Source: an uncultured Oscillospiraceae bacterium
GTDB lineage: Bacteria > Bacillota > Clostridia > Oscillospirales > Acutalibacteraceae
Assembly (NCBI GenBank): GCA_900543795.1
Contig: UQSH01000029.1
Span: 1 to 22,325 of the forward strand
Direction: 5' to 3'
DNA: 22,325 nucleotides
Below are positions 8,110 through 16,086 of this stretch, piece after piece (the first letter of the stretch is position 1; the number at the start of each line of letters is the position of its first letter). Made by a program: the position numbers and the translations under genes. A model generated the notes under the pieces. The model worked only from the letters and a program-made list of their open reading frames with translations. It was not told the DNA's origin and ran no database searches.

Positions 8110-9358
8110 CTTTGTTCCTTTTTCAAAAAAGCAGCTTGCGGCTTTAACCTGGTGGTGTCCGCAAAGCCCTGCGCACAATAAAAACGGCATTATCTGCGAC
8201 GGAGCAGTTCGTTCGGGCAAAACGCTTTGTATGAGCATTTCCTTTATCAGCTGGGCGTTTTACTGTTTCAGCGATACCTCCTTTGCCGTTTGCGGAAAAA
8301 CTATCGCTTCACTGAGGCGAAATGTTATAACGCCGCTGATACCGCAACTGACTTCCCTTGGCTTCAAATGCGATTACAAAATAAGCCGGATTTATTTAGA
8401 GATTGAAAAAGGAGGATGCACAAACCGCTTTTACCTTTTCGGCGGAAGAGATGAATCCTCTGCGTCTTTGATTCAGGGTATGACCCTGGGAGGAGTGCTT
8501 CTTGACGAGGTTGCGCTTATGCCCCGTTCCTTCGTTGAGCAGGCACTTGCAAGGTGCTCTCTTGAAAATTCAAAATTCTGGTTTAACTGCAACCCCGAAC
8601 ACCCATTTCATTGGTTTTACAGAGAATGGATACTTAAAAAAGAGCAAAAAAATATGCTTTATCTTCATTTCACAATGGACGACAATCCATCTCTTTCCGA
8701 TCAGGTGAAAAGCAGATACAGGCAGCTTTATTCGGGAGCGTTTTACGAACGCTTCATAGACGGGCGATGGGTTGCGGCAGACGGGCTTGTTTACCCTATG
8801 TTTAACGGGGAACGGCACATAAAAAAGAGCAACGGCGCATTTTCCTTATACTATTTATCCTGCGATTACGGAACCGTTAACCCCTTTTCGCTTGGACTGT
8901 GGGGAAGGGCGGAGGACGGCTGGTATCGAATTGATGAATACTACCATTCAAGCAGAGATACGGGAGTTCAGCTTACCGACGAGGAATATTACGAGGAGCT
9001 TTGCAGACTTGCGGGAGAGCGCAAAATCGAAGCGCTTATTATTGACCCCTCTGCCGCAAGCTTTATCGAAACGGTTAAGCGCAAGGGAAAATACAGAGTT
9101 ATAAAGGCAGACAACGATGTTTTAAAGGGCATAAACCTTGTTTGCTCTGCGCTTAAAAACGATGAGATATTCTTTTATCCCTGCTGCACCGATATAATCC
9201 GTGAATTTTCCGTTTATCGCTGGGATAACGGTATAAAAAAAGATGCGCCGCGCAAAGAAAACGATCACGCAATGGATGACCTGCGATATTTTACGGCAAC
9301 CGTTTTATATGCCGAGGAGAGTGCCGCAGGCTACACCTTTGCAGTGGAAAGGAAGTGA
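8102..9358 (+). CDS. Phage terminase large subunit (PBSX-type)
   Basis: This is the ATPase and nuclease that packages DNA into a prohead. The 418-residue length is typical. The ATPase half has Walker A GAVRSGKT (residues 34-41), Walker B VLLDE (D135, E136) and the coupling stretch FWFNCNPEHPFHWF. The RNase H-like nuclease half shows the three acidic positions D255 (SCDYGT), D315 (IIDPSA) and D388/D392 (DHAMDDLRYF). All motifs look intact, so the enzyme could be active. The start overlaps the end of the small-subunit gene (AATGAATAG), implying coupled translation. Confidence 0.93.
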   Translation: MNSFVPFSKKQLAALTWWCPQSPAHNKNGIICDGAVRSGKTLCMSISFISWAFYCFSDTSFAVCGKTIASLRRNVITPLIPQLTSLGFKCDYKISRIYLEIEKGGCTNRFYLFGGRDESSASLIQGMTLGGVLLDEVALMPRSFVEQALARCSLENSKFWFNCNPEHPFHWFYREWILKKEQKNMLYLHFTMDDNPSLSDQVKSRYRQLYSGAFYERFIDGRWVAADGLVYPMFNGERHIKKSNGAFSLYYLSCDYGTVNPFSLGLWGRAEDGWYRIDEYYHSSRDTGVQLTDEEYYEELCRLAGERKIEALIIDPSAASFIETVKRKGKYRVIKADNDVLKGINLVCSALKNDEIFFYPCCTDIIREFSVYRWDNGIKKDAPRKENDHAMDDLRYFTATVLYAEESAAGYTFAVERK

Positions 9359-9362
9359 AAAC

Positions 9363-10493
9363 TTGGGCTTATTCAGCAACAAAAAGGCAAAAAAAGAGGA
9401 GGCGGGCGTTGCCGCCGTTCAAACAAGTGCGCAAAGCCGCCATCCTTTCTGCCTTTTAAGCTCTTACGCTCCGCTCGGAATGAACGGCAAAATATACGCC
9501 TCCTTGCGAGAAAGCGTTCCCGTTATTGATTCCGCCGTATTAAAAATCATTAGGCTTGTTAACGATTTCAAATTTGAAACGGGAAGCAGGAAAACCGACG
9601 AGCAGATTAACGCTTTTTTCGATGAAATCAATGTTGGCGGAAACCAAACGGGCATAAGTGCATTTGTTTCCTGCTATTTATCACAGCTTTTAACCTACGG
9701 AAGCGCAGTTGGAGAAATGATTGCCGACGACAGAGGACTTTATGCGCTTTACAACGGCGAGCTTGAGGCTCTTGAGGTTAAAAGAGCGCCCAACGGGCTT
9801 GGAATTGAATTTTACAATTCGGGAACGAAAATCGAAAATCAGGAGCTTATTCTTTTTTCCGCACTTAATCCGAGGGCGGGAGAAATACTCGGAACAAGCC
9901 TGCTCAGCGGCTTGCCGTTTATTTCCGATATTTTGCTGACTGTTTACAACACCATCGGCGAAAACTGGAAGCATGCAGGCAATCTGCGATATGCCGTTAC
10001 ATATAAGCCTAACGGCGATATGAGCGACGCACGCCTTGCAAAGGAAAGAGCGCAGGAGATAGGCAGGGCTTGGCAGGAGGCTATGAGCTGCACCGACGCA
10101 GTTAAGGATTTTGTTGCCGTGGGCGATGTCAGCGTTAAGGTTATCGGGGCAGACAATAATGTTTTATCAAGTGAAATACCCGTTCGCCAGCTCCTTGAAC
10201 AAATTGTTGCAAAAACGGGAATACCGCCCTATATGCTTGGCTTGTCTTGGAGCACAACGGAGCGAATGAGCGTTCAGCAGGCTGATATGTTTACAACAGA
10301 GCTGAGGGCATACAGAAGAATATTAACTCCCGTTCTTTTAAAAATTGCAAACAAATACGCGCAGATAAACGGCATTTACTCACCGATAAAGGTTTCCTGG
10401 AACGAAATTCTGCTTCAAGATGAAACGGAGCACGCAAGAGCGCGTCTTTATAACGCTCAGGCAGACAGTATATTAAAGGAGGTTTCCGATTGA
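9363..10493 (+). CDS. Phage portal protein
   Basis: The dodecameric portal is the DNA entry channel at one capsid vertex and docks TerL. The product is 376 residues. It is recognised by position directly after terL, by length, and by the C-terminal part (GIPPYMLGLSWSTTERMSVQ, then a helical segment ELRAYRRILTPVLLKIANKY) typical of clostridial phage portals. An open frame extends 40 codons upstream inside terL, but the GGAAAGGAAG site points to TTG 9363 (MGLFSNKKAKKEEAG). It overlaps the protease gene by four bases (TTGA). Confidence 0.85.
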   Translation: MGLFSNKKAKKEEAGVAAVQTSAQSRHPFCLLSSYAPLGMNGKIYASLRESVPVIDSAVLKIIRLVNDFKFETGSRKTDEQINAFFDEINVGGNQTGISAFVSCYLSQLLTYGSAVGEMIADDRGLYALYNGELEALEVKRAPNGLGIEFYNSGTKIENQELILFSALNPRAGEILGTSLLSGLPFISDILLTVYNTIGENWKHAGNLRYAVTYKPNGDMSDARLAKERAQEIGRAWQEAMSCTDAVKDFVAVGDVSVKVIGADNNVLSSEIPVRQLLEQIVAKTGIPPYMLGLSWSTTERMSVQQADMFTTELRAYRRILTPVLLKIANKYAQINGIYSPIKVSWNEILLQDETEHARARLYNAQADSILKEVSD

Positions 10494-11452
10494 CAGACGG
10501 ATTTATCAGCAAGGGCTACTCCCCTTCCGATTCTGATTATGAAAAAATCAGGCAATTCACCCGAAAGGAATTCGCAAAGGATGAGCTTTATGTTTTTGAA
10601 GCGGTTCTTTGCAGTAACGATATAGACAGAGATTATGAAAAATTCTCTGTTGGCACGCTTAACGAGCTTGCGGGGCTTTTTAACGGCAAAACGGGTATTC
10701 GCGACCACTCAATGAAATCCACAGACCAGGCGGCAAGAATTTTTGAAACAAGAGTTGAAAAAGAGGACGGCAGAAAAACGGCTGACGGGGAGGATTATTA
10801 TGTGCTCAAAGCAAAGGCATATATGGTTAGAACAAACGAAAATCAATCTCTTATTAAGGAGATTGATGCGGGAATAAAAAAAGAGGTTTCCGTTTCATGC
10901 AGGGTTAACGAGCGCATTTGCTCTGTTTGCGGTGCAGACAAGGCAAAGGAATACTGCAACCACATTGCAGGAAGAAAATATGATGAAAAAATGTGCTTTA
11001 TAACCTTAAACAATGCAACCGACGCATACGAATTTTCATTTGTTGCCGTTCCGGCACAGCGTGATGCAGGCGTTGAAAAAGCCTTTGGCAACACACACCG
11101 CACCGACGCACAGAGCATTGAAAAGCAGCTTAAAGAGGGCGAAACGCTTCTTTCCGCACAGGAGGCGCAGACGCTTTTTGACTATATCGGCAGTCTTAAA
11201 GAAAATGCAAGGCTTGGAGAGGATTATAAAAAATCTCTTGAAAAGGAAATTTTATCGCTTTGCAGAAAGGCTTTGCCCGAAATGGATATTGAAATCTTTT
11301 CGGGTGTTACTGCCGTTATGACTGCAAAGGAGCTTCTTGCCTTTAAAGAGGCATTTGAAAAGAAAACGGCAGTGCAAAGCATACCTGCTCCGCAGCTTGC
11401 AAAGGCTCCGAGCACAAAACACAAGGCTGATTTCAGCCAATTCAGAATTTAA
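10490..11452 (+). CDS. Prohead maturation protease (S78-like)
   Basis: Probably cleaves the scaffold or capsid during head maturation. Likely catalytic positions are H73 (IRDHSMKS) and S134 or S136 (KKEVSVSC), followed by the conserved DAYEFSFVAVPAQ near 178-190, as in HK97-type phage proteases. Between these lies an inserted Cys/His group, C144, C147, C156, H158 and C169, which could bind zinc. The C-terminal third (about 200-320) is helical and charged, as expected for a fused scaffold-like region. TTG 10490 is the start, with AGGAGG eight bases before it. The four-base overlap with the portal stop suggests translational coupling. Confidence 0.82.
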   Translation: MTDGFISKGYSPSDSDYEKIRQFTRKEFAKDELYVFEAVLCSNDIDRDYEKFSVGTLNELAGLFNGKTGIRDHSMKSTDQAARIFETRVEKEDGRKTADGEDYYVLKAKAYMVRTNENQSLIKEIDAGIKKEVSVSCRVNERICSVCGADKAKEYCNHIAGRKYDEKMCFITLNNATDAYEFSFVAVPAQRDAGVEKAFGNTHRTDAQSIEKQLKEGETLLSAQEAQTLFDYIGSLKENARLGEDYKKSLEKEILSLCRKALPEMDIEIFSGVTAVMTAKELLAFKEAFEKKTAVQSIPAPQLAKAPSTKHKADFSQFRI

Positions 11453-11464
11453 GGAGGACAAACA

Positions 11465-11806
11465 ATGTCATTAAGTTACAAGGGCTTTAACGAGCAAACT
11501 CTTACATTCAAAGCATTTCAGGCAAGCAAGGACTATCCTGTTTTCATCAATACCCAGGGAGAGGTTACAAACTGCAACGCAAACAGTGAGTTTGCGGGAA
11601 TTTGCACCTCGCTCAGAAACGGCCTTGCAACAGTTCAGGTTAGCGGCTATGCAGAGCTTCCGTACGGAGACTCTGTTCCGAGCTACGGCATAACTTATCT
11701 TATGGCCGACGGCTCCGGCGGAGTTAAGCCCTCTGCAAGCGGCAAGAAAGCCTACCTGATTGTTTCAATCGACAAGGTAAACAAAAAAATCGGCTTTATT
11801 ATGTAA
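11465..11806 (+). CDS. Putative head decoration / capsid-stabilising protein
   Basis: A 113-residue protein between protease and major capsid genes, the usual place of lambda gpD-like or DUF2190-like decoration proteins. It appears to be all beta (YPVFINTQGEV, GLATVQVSGYAELPYGDSV), ending KAYLIVSIDKVNKKIGFIM, consistent with a small beta-barrel that binds the capsid surface. It has no signal peptide or transmembrane helix. AAGGAGG precedes the ATG. The assignment rests on size, place and fold impression rather than a diagnostic motif. Confidence 0.6.
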   Translation: MSLSYKGFNEQTLTFKAFQASKDYPVFINTQGEVTNCNANSEFAGICTSLRNGLATVQVSGYAELPYGDSVPSYGITYLMADGSGGVKPSASGKKAYLIVSIDKVNKKIGFIM

Positions 11807-11824
11807 AAGGAGGAATTATTCACT

Positions 11825-12817
11825 ATGGCATTTGACAACATTAAACTTGAAAAAGGACTTTACGCAACATCAAAGGGATTTACTGCTTCTCTTGAAGAGC
11901 TTGACCCCTCCGAAAACTATATAGGAACGGAGCTTGAAGGTCTTGACGCCTATCAGCGACAGTTAAAGCGCTTTGGAATTAAGGTTTCGGGAGAAAAATC
12001 AGACAGCGTTATGAAATTCTTTAACACAACAGATTCAGCTGCTCTTTTCCCCGAATATGTTTCAAGAGCGGTTAAGCAGGGCATCGAGGAATCCGATGTT
12101 CTTTCAAGCATTGTTGCAACAACAACCGTTATTGATTCGCTCGATTACAGATCTGTTGAAAGCATTCCCGGCAATGATGAGAAAGAGCTGAGCGAGGTTG
12201 CAGAGGGTGCATTCATTCCGCAGACAACCGTTAAAACAAAGGAAAGACTCACAAAGCTTCAAAAGAGAGGCAGAATGCTTGTTGCCTCTTATGAAGCAAT
12301 TAAATTCCAAAAGCTCGACTTATTCACCGTTATGCTCAAGCAGATTGGCGCATACATAGCAAAGAGTCAGCTTAACGACGCAGTTATTTCGCTTATTGAA
12401 GACGAAGAGGATTTCACAACAACAAGTGAAACAGCATTAACATATAATCATTTCATTGAGCTTTGGAACAGTCTTCAACCGTATGAGCTTTCAACTGTTA
12501 TTGCTCCGTCTGCTTATATAATGCAGATGATGAATATGAGCGAATTTAAGGATTCAAACGCAGGCCAAACCTTCCACGGCACAGGCAAAATGATTACCCC
12601 GCTCGGGGCTCAAATCGTTAGGAGCGAGGCTCTTCCCGATTTTGTTATCGGGCTTGACAAACGCTTTGCGCTTGAAAAAATCCAGGCAGGTGATGTTATT
12701 ACGGAATATGACAAGCTTATTGACCGTCAGCTTGAAAGAGCAACAATAACCTCAATTGCCGGCTTTTCAAGAATAACAAACGGCTCCGTTAAGGGAATTC
12801 ATTTTGAAGCGGAATAA
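11825..12817 (+). CDS. Major capsid protein (HK97 fold)
   Basis: The main shell protein, 330 residues, following the protease and decoration genes. The N-terminal arm region contains ELEGLDAYQRQLKRFGIKV, followed by FPEYVSRAVKQGIEESDVLSS, a P-domain-like segment (EVAEGAFIPQTTVKTKERLTKLQKRGRMLVASYEA crosses it) and a C-terminal segment (DVITEYDKLIDRQLERATITSIAGFSRI) typical of HK97-like capsid proteins of clostridial phages. AAGGAGG lies upstream of the ATG. No separate scaffold gene is present, so scaffolding is probably supplied by the C-terminal part of the protease or by the N-terminal arm. Confidence 0.88.
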   Translation: MAFDNIKLEKGLYATSKGFTASLEELDPSENYIGTELEGLDAYQRQLKRFGIKVSGEKSDSVMKFFNTTDSAALFPEYVSRAVKQGIEESDVLSSIVATTTVIDSLDYRSVESIPGNDEKELSEVAEGAFIPQTTVKTKERLTKLQKRGRMLVASYEAIKFQKLDLFTVMLKQIGAYIAKSQLNDAVISLIEDEEDFTTTSETALTYNHFIELWNSLQPYELSTVIAPSAYIMQMMNMSEFKDSNAGQTFHGTGKMITPLGAQIVRSEALPDFVIGLDKRFALEKIQAGDVITEYDKLIDRQLERATITSIAGFSRITNGSVKGIHFEAE

Positions 12818-12838
12818 TTCCCGAGAGGAGGTATCGGC

Positions 12839-13192
12839 TTGACCGACAGAAGCAAGGTTTCTGAATATCTTATTCAGATTTCAAAAAAGAGCGAGGAGGA
12901 GCTTGAAGCCTTTTCGGGCATTATAGATTTCGGAATAAAAACCGTTTTTGAAATGCTCAAAAGCAGTGAATACGAAAATGATGAGCGCATTTTATTTTTT
13001 ACTGCGGCTTTTATAAACACCTTTATTTCCGAATGCTCCGACGGCTCTGCACAGATAACCTCTTTTAGTGCAGGAGATGTTTCAATAACACAAAGCGCTG
13101 CAAGCTCATCGGCTGACGGTATATACAAAAAAGCCTATGAAGCGGCATCGTGCCTAATAAATGACGGCGCATTCGCATTTATGGGAATCTAA
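12839..13192 (+). CDS. Head-tail adaptor / connector protein (Ad1-like)
   Basis: A 117-residue, mostly helical protein directly after the major capsid gene, the usual place of the gp6/gp15-like adaptor that extends the portal ring. TTG 12839 is the start, decided by GAGGAGG seven bases upstream. The reading frame after its TAA stays open and is in phase with the next gene, so readthrough would fuse the two. A long hairpin begins 15 bases after the stop. Function is inferred from position and size. Confidence 0.6.
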   Translation: MTDRSKVSEYLIQISKKSEEELEAFSGIIDFGIKTVFEMLKSSEYENDERILFFTAAFINTFISECSDGSAQITSFSAGDVSITQSAASSSADGIYKKAYEAASCLINDGAFAFMGI

Positions 13193-13207
13193 CCTGCGCA
13201 AAAGCAT

Positions 13208-13235
13208 CGCCTGTGCAGTTTTTTCTGCACGGGCG
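13208..13235 (+). repeat. 11-bp hairpin with T6 loop between two neck genes
   Basis: CGCCTGTGCAG (13208-13218) pairs with CTGCACGGGCG (13225-13235) over 11 positions with one T-G wobble and a loop of six T. No T-run follows, so it is not a normal terminator in either direction. It lies in one of only two sizeable gaps in the phage-derived locus, starting 15 bases after a stop codon and ending 18 bases before the ribosome binding site of the next gene. Confidence 0.8.
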
Positions 13236-13267
13236 AGCAGAAATACAAAAGCGAAGGGAGCGGTTTT

Positions 13268-13636
13268 ACGGACATTGTTATTAATAAAAGAAACGAGATA
13301 AAAAGCATTTTAAAGGCTTGCGGAAACACCGTTTATCTTGCCGACGGAGAATGGCGATCAACACCGTTTTTTGCCGTTATTGAGCAAAGGTGGAAAAGAA
13401 ACAAATCTAACTTTGAGGACACTCAAACCGAAATCGGCTCCGTTAGTGCCGATTATTTCACATATATTGGCCCGTTTGACAGAGATATTGAGGCACTTTC
13501 CGAGAAGGGATATGTTATCTGCGACGGCAAGGAATACATATTTAAAAAGAAGCAAAAGGTTTCTATCGGCGACAAGGTGCAGCTTTATTGGGCAGTATTA
13601 AGGCAAAAAACAGAGGGCGGTTATGATAGTATTTAA
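13268..13636 (+). CDS. Head closure (head-tail connector) protein with non-standard start
   Basis: This gene has no ATG, GTG or TTG in frame at its N-terminus. The frame reads DIVINKRNEIKSILKACGN, then a conserved-looking block with SADYFTYIGPFDRDIEAL, GKEYIFKKKQKVSIGDKVQLYWAVLRQK, like XkdH/head-closure proteins of PBSX-type phages. AAGGGAG at 13254-13260 is exactly seven bases before an in-frame ACG (13268), the same spacing seen for the TTG starts of its neighbours. ATG GAC ATT changed to ACG GAC ATT by one base, or a sequencing error, would explain it. ATT at 13274 is a poorer alternative. About 122 residues. The last 14 bases overlap the next gene. Confidence 0.72.
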   Translation, partial: TDIVINKRNEIKSILKACGNTVYLADGEWRSTPFFAVIEQRWKRNKSNFEDTQTEIGSVSADYFTYIGPFDRDIEALSEKGYVICDGKEYIFKKKQKVSIGDKVQLYWAVLRQKTEGGYDSI

Positions 13637-14021
13637 AAATCTTATTAAGGAAACGGTTGAAGCAATTAATGCAAATCCGTTTTTTGCAGATAAAAAAATA
13701 ATAGTTTCATATCCTTATGTAAAAAAGCCGACCTTTCTTGAAAATCCCGTTATTGCCGTTGGGCTTTTCGATATGAATTTATATGCAGAGCATCTTGGAG
13801 AGGAGTCTCCGGCAGGAACGGTTAAGGTTTTCTGCGATTGCTTTTTTCCTTATGAATTCAACGCTTCGAGCAGGCAGAAGACCTTATCCGAGGTTTGCAA
13901 AAGCGTTATTCAGGCAGGTGCGCTTGCAGTTTATGCAGACGAGCCTGCTTCAAGCAAGACAACGGCATGCGTTATAAGGCGGCTGATTTTCACCTTTAAG
14001 GATGAAACGGATTTTAATTAG
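13623..14021 (+). CDS. Neck / tail terminator-like protein
   Basis: A 132-residue protein that overlaps the head-closure gene by 14 bases. Mixed alpha/beta layout: an N-terminal helix (KNLIKETVEAINANPFF), then strands including PVIAVGLFDMNLYAEHLGEE and TVKVFCDCFFPYEF, then a helix and a final strand. This order fits tail-terminator or neck (Ne1/XkdJ-like) proteins that cap the tail end facing the head. The assignment is by position, size and predicted fold. It is the last gene before the point where sheath and tube genes are normally found. Confidence 0.55.
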   Translation: MIVFKNLIKETVEAINANPFFADKKIIVSYPYVKKPTFLENPVIAVGLFDMNLYAEHLGEESPAGTVKVFCDCFFPYEFNASSRQKTLSEVCKSVIQAGALAVYADEPASSKTTACVIRRLIFTFKDETDFN

Positions 14022-14032
14022 CGGAGGTCATT

Positions 14033-14122
14033 ATGGAAAACTATGAAGAAATAAGGGAGCTTTCCGAATATCTTATGCTTGATTCAAGGCGTTACGATTC
14101 CTCGCAGCAGGAGGAGGAATAA
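14033..14122 (+). CDS. 29-residue acidic micro-ORF
   Basis: A short ORF of 29 codons (MENYEEIRELSEYLML then DSRRYDSSQQEEE). It has a GGAGG site six bases upstream and its TAA overlaps the ATG of the next gene (TAATG), so it is probably translated. The product would be a single acidic helix with a charged tail. No family is recognised. It occupies the interval where a contractile phage would carry sheath, tube, chaperone and tape measure genes, and may be a remnant of one of these, a regulatory leader for the next gene, or a true small protein. Confidence 0.5.
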   Translation: MENYEEIRELSEYLMLDSRRYDSSQQEEE

Positions 14123-14637
14123 TGCAGTTTATTAAAATGAGATATAAGGATTTTGAATTTGAAAAAAATCCTTATTCCGTTGAAATATCAAAATCAAAAA
14201 AAATAAGCAGACAAACAGTTTTCGGCAAGAACGAACGCATTTGCGAAACGGCGCAAAACGCAGAAATCATCACCGTTAAGGGCAGACTTTACGGAGAGGA
14301 CGCAAACGAAAGAGCGCAATCACTGAAACGGCTCCAAAGGCAATCGGGTTCAGGAATGCTGCTTTTGCCTGACGGCGACTGCATTTGTGCCTTTCTCTGC
14401 TCGCTTCAACTGAAAAGCGAAGCAAGGGAGGGCTATATTGAATACTCGATTGAGTTTACCGAGGACGCCGCAAAGCGAGGTAAACCCGAAATAAGCTATG
14501 GCTTTACCTATGCGCTTGACGGCGAAAATGCCTTTGACATTGCAAAAAGGTGCAACACAACAGTTGAAGACATTATGAAAAGGAATGAAATAAAAACGCC
14601 GTTTGACATAAAAGCAGGCGAAAGGCTGGTGATTTGA
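14122..14637 (+). CDS. Baseplate hub-associated protein with LysM domain (XkdP/DNA-circularisation N-like)
   Basis: A 171-residue phage tail protein. Residues 1-115 resemble the DNA-circularisation-N/Mu gpN-like tail domain found in clostridial phages (VKGRLYGEDANERAQSLKRL, then LLLPDGD and YIEYSIEFTED). Residues about 124-171 form a LysM domain (NAFDIAKRCNTTVEDIMKRN ending IKAGERLVI). In PBSX the LysM protein XkdP follows the tape measure and helps assemble the hub. Here it follows a micro-ORF directly. The ATG overlaps the previous stop and is preceded by AGGAGGAGG. Confidence 0.8.
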   Translation: MQFIKMRYKDFEFEKNPYSVEISKSKKISRQTVFGKNERICETAQNAEIITVKGRLYGEDANERAQSLKRLQRQSGSGMLLLPDGDCICAFLCSLQLKSEAREGYIEYSIEFTEDAAKRGKPEISYGFTYALDGENAFDIAKRCNTTVEDIMKRNEIKTPFDIKAGERLVI

Positions 14638-15584
14638 TGAAATTTCTGTTCAAATGCCTATCGGGAAAGGAATTTTTGCCCGAGCAAATAACCTCCTTTG
14701 AGCTTTCGGGCGAAGCCTCTGCGGCGTGCTGGGGACTGCGAATTAATTTTATTTGCGAAAAGGCACCCGAGGAAATTGTTGAGGTTAAAGCCTTTTCGGA
14801 TGATAAACTGATTTTCAGCGGCTACTGCGATATGCAAAGAGCCACCTGCAATTCAAACGGCATTTCTGTTTTTGTTTATGCACGAAGCTCCGCCTGCCTG
14901 CTTGTTGACAACGAGGCTCTCCCCTGCGAATACCATATACCTACCTCACGCCAGCTTTGGATACAAAACGGCAGAGAATTAGGCTTTGAATACGGCCTGC
15001 CGGATCTTACCTGCGAGGGAATATACAGAGTTTTAAAGGGCACAAGCCGTTTTGGTGCGATAAATGATTTTGTTTGCGAAATCTATGGCAGAGGAATTTA
15101 TGTTTCGCCCGACGGAGTTATTAAGGCATACGATATGAGCAGAGATTTAAAATCGCTTCCCGAAAATGATATTATGAGCACCTCGTTTACCTACAAAAGG
15201 AGCGGCGTTTTAAGTGCAATTGACTATAAAATTGATTCGGGCGAGAAATACAAATACCATCTTGAAAGCGTGCTTGCAAAGAAAAGCCTCATAACCCGCA
15301 AAAAGCTGATTAATCTTTCCTCTCTTCCCTCCTGGCAAAGGAAGGCACGGGCAAAGCGGCAGATACAAAGCTCTTTGAAGGGCTACACGGCGGTTGAAAT
15401 TTCACTTTCAGGAATTCACGAATATTCGCTATATGACAGAGTTTTTGCGGATTTGCCTTTACTTGATGTCTGCGGAGAATATTTTGTTGACGAAATTGTT
15501 TATCGGGCAGGCGCAAACGGATTTTCTACCTCGCTTGTTTTAAGGCAAGAGGCAAAGGAGGAATTCAACAATTATGTGGCTTAG
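14637..15584 (+). CDS. Baseplate hub protein (XkdQ-like)
   Basis: A 315-residue protein after the LysM gene, the XkdQ position in PBSX-type phages; XkdQ/gp27-like hubs form the ring joining tube, spike and wedges. Visible parts are a beta-rich start (SFELSGEASAACWGLRINFI), a middle with SRQLWIQNGREL and GTSRFGAINDFVCEIYGRGI, and a C-terminal segment with PLLDVCGEYFVDEIVYRAG. The ATG at 14637 overlaps the previous TGA (TGATG); an in-frame TTG one codon earlier is an alternative start. The gene overlaps the spike gene by 11 bases. Confidence 0.72.
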   Translation: MKFLFKCLSGKEFLPEQITSFELSGEASAACWGLRINFICEKAPEEIVEVKAFSDDKLIFSGYCDMQRATCNSNGISVFVYARSSACLLVDNEALPCEYHIPTSRQLWIQNGRELGFEYGLPDLTCEGIYRVLKGTSRFGAINDFVCEIYGRGIYVSPDGVIKAYDMSRDLKSLPENDIMSTSFTYKRSGVLSAIDYKIDSGEKYKYHLESVLAKKSLITRKKLINLSSLPSWQRKARAKRQIQSSLKGYTAVEISLSGIHEYSLYDRVFADLPLLDVCGEYFVDEIVYRAGANGFSTSLVLRQEAKEEFNNYVA

Positions 15585-16053
15585 CAAAAAAGGTGCTTCA
15601 AAGGAAAGCCCTGCGGCAGAAGAGGGCACGCTGACAGTCAGCTCGCAGGGGTGCACGGAGGCAACGGGAACGCTGCAATCAAGAAGCGCAAAAACATATT
15701 CTCCGTTTGGATATTCCTACTGTGCGCCTGCCGGAGAGCAGGTTTTGATTATAAACGGCTCCTCGGGGGCGGCTTATGCAGGAGTTGAAATGGAGGACAC
15801 AGCCCTTTCCCCCGGGGATATAAAAATTTCCTCGCCGACAGGCTCGCAGATTTTTTTAAACGGCAACGGAGATATAAAAATGCTTTCGGCATACGGCTGC
15901 AACATTCAGCTTAACGGCAACGGCGAAATAAATATGTCCTCGCCGACGGGAGCATATATCAATCTTAACGGCGACGGAGATATTATTATGAACGGCGTTA
16001 CAGTAATGAAAAACGGAATTATCCTTAACGCAGACGGAGATGTTATTTTTTAA
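15574..16053 (+). CDS. Baseplate spike protein (Mu gp45 / gpV-like) with 18-residue beta repeats
   Basis: A 159-residue protein. Residues about 45-80 (YSPFGYSYCAPAGEQVLII, then YAGVEMED) match the OB-fold-like region of Mu gp45 baseplate spikes. From residue 81 on there are regular repeats starting at 81 (GDIKISSPTGSQIFLNGN), 99, 117 and 135, each starting GDI or GEI and ending NGN/NGD-like, ending in GDVIF at 155-159. Such repeats form the trimeric beta-helical needle that punctures the cell surface. The C-terminal HxH metal tip of P2-type spikes is not visible. The start overlaps the hub gene by 11 bases; GGAGG lies a rather distant 12 bases upstream. Confidence 0.78.
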   Translation: MWLSKKGASKESPAAEEGTLTVSSQGCTEATGTLQSRSAKTYSPFGYSYCAPAGEQVLIINGSSGAAYAGVEMEDTALSPGDIKISSPTGSQIFLNGNGDIKMLSAYGCNIQLNGNGEINMSSPTGAYINLNGDGDIIMNGVTVMKNGIILNADGDVIF

Positions 16054-16086
16054 ATTCAAAAATGATTTACCGAAGGATTTGAAAAA

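Noticed and set aside
9243..9362. Upstream ATG for the portal gene, inside terL
   Set aside because: It adds 40 residues encoded in terL with no family likeness; TTG 9363 has the strong ribosome binding site.
13208..13235. The hairpin as a transcription terminator
   Set aside because: No T-run follows on either strand, and termination here would cut off most of the structural genes.
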